DNA of 32,680 nt, taken from CAYVAP01 sp964343195. Its GTDB lineage: Bacteria > Bacteroidota > Bacteroidia > J057. Position numbers and translations under genes: made by a program. The notes beneath the pieces are model-generated. The model saw only the letters and a program-made list of their open reading frames with translations, was not told the origin of the DNA and did no database searches. Positions within the stretch are counted from its first letter, which is position 1; the number at the start of each line of letters is the position of its first letter. The stretch lies in the NCBI GenBank assembly GCA_964343195.1, contig CAYFIR010000070.1:1-32680 (forward strand). The letters are read 5' to 3'. Below, in pieces: positions 31,746-32,680 of this stretch.

Positions 31746-32624
31746 ATGAAAAACACAAACAGTTTTCCCCTAAAATCATGTATGACCCTGTTCCTGATGG
31801 GATGGCAAGTGATACTATTTGCCCAATTTGACTATCAGATTGGGCTTCGCAAGGTTGTATTCGTTCCCTTCAGCCTTAAACTGGAGGGAGACAGCGATTT
31901 CGTCAGCGAGGTGGATGGGGGAAGCCTCCAAAGGTTCAGTGATTCAAGCGTTTGGACTTTCTGGCCTCATGAGGTCAGTTCACAGTGGGGATTCAACTAT
32001 ATCAAAGCTGAGTATCGAAGAGGCAGGCCCGATGTGGTGATGCGTATCCAAAGAGAAGAACCCTACGCCTGGCAGCGCATAGCCCCAGATACCAGTGAGT
32101 GGTTTGTCCCCAATAGTGAATTCCATGAGCTTCAGTGGCTCAAATTCGTTCTATTTTCTTTTGATCAAAGCCCGGGCATTCTGGCTCCAGCCTTACCTTA
32201 TGATTGTGAAAAAGTTCAAAGGGCAGAGGACAATTTGAAGGAAAAGCTAAAGGTATTCAACCTTCCAACAGAAGTGTTTTCCATGGATTCGACCATGCAG
32301 CATGCGGTGGTAGTCCGGCTGCTAGGCGATCTGCACGAGTGGAGAATTACCTATGTCAATTATCCCACTTGTATGACGCTCCTGGAGAGACATTTGACAG
32401 GTCTTGCGGAGACATTTGCCCAGAAAGGAATGTACTTTGAGCTGCTATCTGTAAGTGCCTCTCCAAGGAGGGCCACCCCAATCTATTACACTCCCAATTG
32501 TGGTATATATAGAGCCATAGTTTGTGACTATCATGCGGCCCAAGCATCTGAGCTTGACTTTTGCGACGACTGGGCCGGGCTATTCAATGAGGCAGCCCAG
32601 ACAGTTTTACAGGAAAAAGACTAG
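31746..32624 (+). CDS. secreted protein of unknown function
   Basis: This 292-aa protein has a signal peptide (basic n-region, then CMTLFLMGWQVILFAQ) and no later membrane helix, so it should be exported to the periplasm or beyond. I recognise no domain. The mature part has many aromatic residues and cysteines (PYDCEKVQ, NYPTCMTLL, TPNCGIYRAIVCDY, LDFCDDWAG), suggesting a disulfide-stabilised fold. It follows the macro gene by 12 nt on the same strand. The gene ends normally at TAG. The last 56 nt of the window hold nothing I can identify. Confidence 0.75.
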   Translation: MKNTNSFPLKSCMTLFLMGWQVILFAQFDYQIGLRKVVFVPFSLKLEGDSDFVSEVDGGSLQRFSDSSVWTFWPHEVSSQWGFNYIKAEYRRGRPDVVMRIQREEPYAWQRIAPDTSEWFVPNSEFHELQWLKFVLFSFDQSPGILAPALPYDCEKVQRAEDNLKEKLKVFNLPTEVFSMDSTMQHAVVVRLLGDLHEWRITYVNYPTCMTLLERHLTGLAETFAQKGMYFELLSVSASPRRATPIYYTPNCGIYRAIVCDYHAAQASELDFCDDWAGLFNEAAQTVLQEKD

Positions 32625-32680
32625 TCATTAGTTTCGCCCGATGAAAAGGGCTTGAGAGAGTCTGCTTATACCTTTTTGAA

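Overview
The window looks like a chromosomal stretch of a Bacteroidota bacterium, probably of Saprospiria/Lewinella-like type. That placement is inferred from the gene set, from a GC content of roughly 50% by eye, and from TAnnTTTG-type promoters. The clearest lineage mark is the run CBS protein - (extra Omp85 protein) - nadK - porG/DUF6089 - uppS - bamA. The long disordered insert in Rho, a type IX secretion (T9SS)-like C-terminal tail and a PorG-family protein agree with this. There are no rRNA or tRNA genes, no CRISPR array, no phage genes and no transposase.

Layout. 1-1447: a 7-bp tandem array, a fumarylacetoacetate-hydrolase-family enzyme and a small lipoprotein, both genes on the minus strand. 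1448-10861: a plus-strand housekeeping block with a trpG/pabA-type amidotransferase, an alpha/beta hydrolase, a CBS-pair protein, a single-POTRA Omp85 protein, NAD kinase, a 188-bp foldback (MITE-like) element, a PorG-like protein, UPP synthase and BamA. Most of these genes are joined by 1-4 nt start/stop overlaps. 11042-18124: RmlA, two tandem paralogous beta-propeller lipoproteins, an M61 peptidase with PDZ domain, RsgA and a PIG-L/LmbE deacetylase-like protein. 18256-21725 (minus): FabH, a 61-aa membrane/Cys-motif protein and an ABC exporter. 21949-22977 (plus): a secreted protein with a sorting-domain-like tail. 23002-25877 (minus): a flippase, a pseudo-receiver/pseudo-sugar-transferase fusion and a single-domain response regulator. 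25997-27274 (minus): SerRS. 27628-29601 (plus): Rho with a long leader. 29774-31035: a VOC-EVE-MarR operon. The window ends with a macro-domain protein and an unknown secreted protein.

How the genes work together: the 2.8-10.9 kb block concerns the envelope (Omp85 assembly, undecaprenyl carrier synthesis, a T9SS-associated protein). RmlA and the flippase locus point to surface polysaccharide. The most unusual locus is 23.0-25.9 kb. An intact CheY-like receiver lies upstream of a protein that joins a receiver-like domain lacking Asp, Thr/Ser and Lys to a phosphoglycosyltransferase-like domain whose catalytic Asp-Glu pair reads Arg-His. That gene overlaps a Wzx-type flippase gene by 4 nt. I propose it as a phospho-regulated, catalytically dead controller of polysaccharide export. 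The residues are visible; the function is inference.
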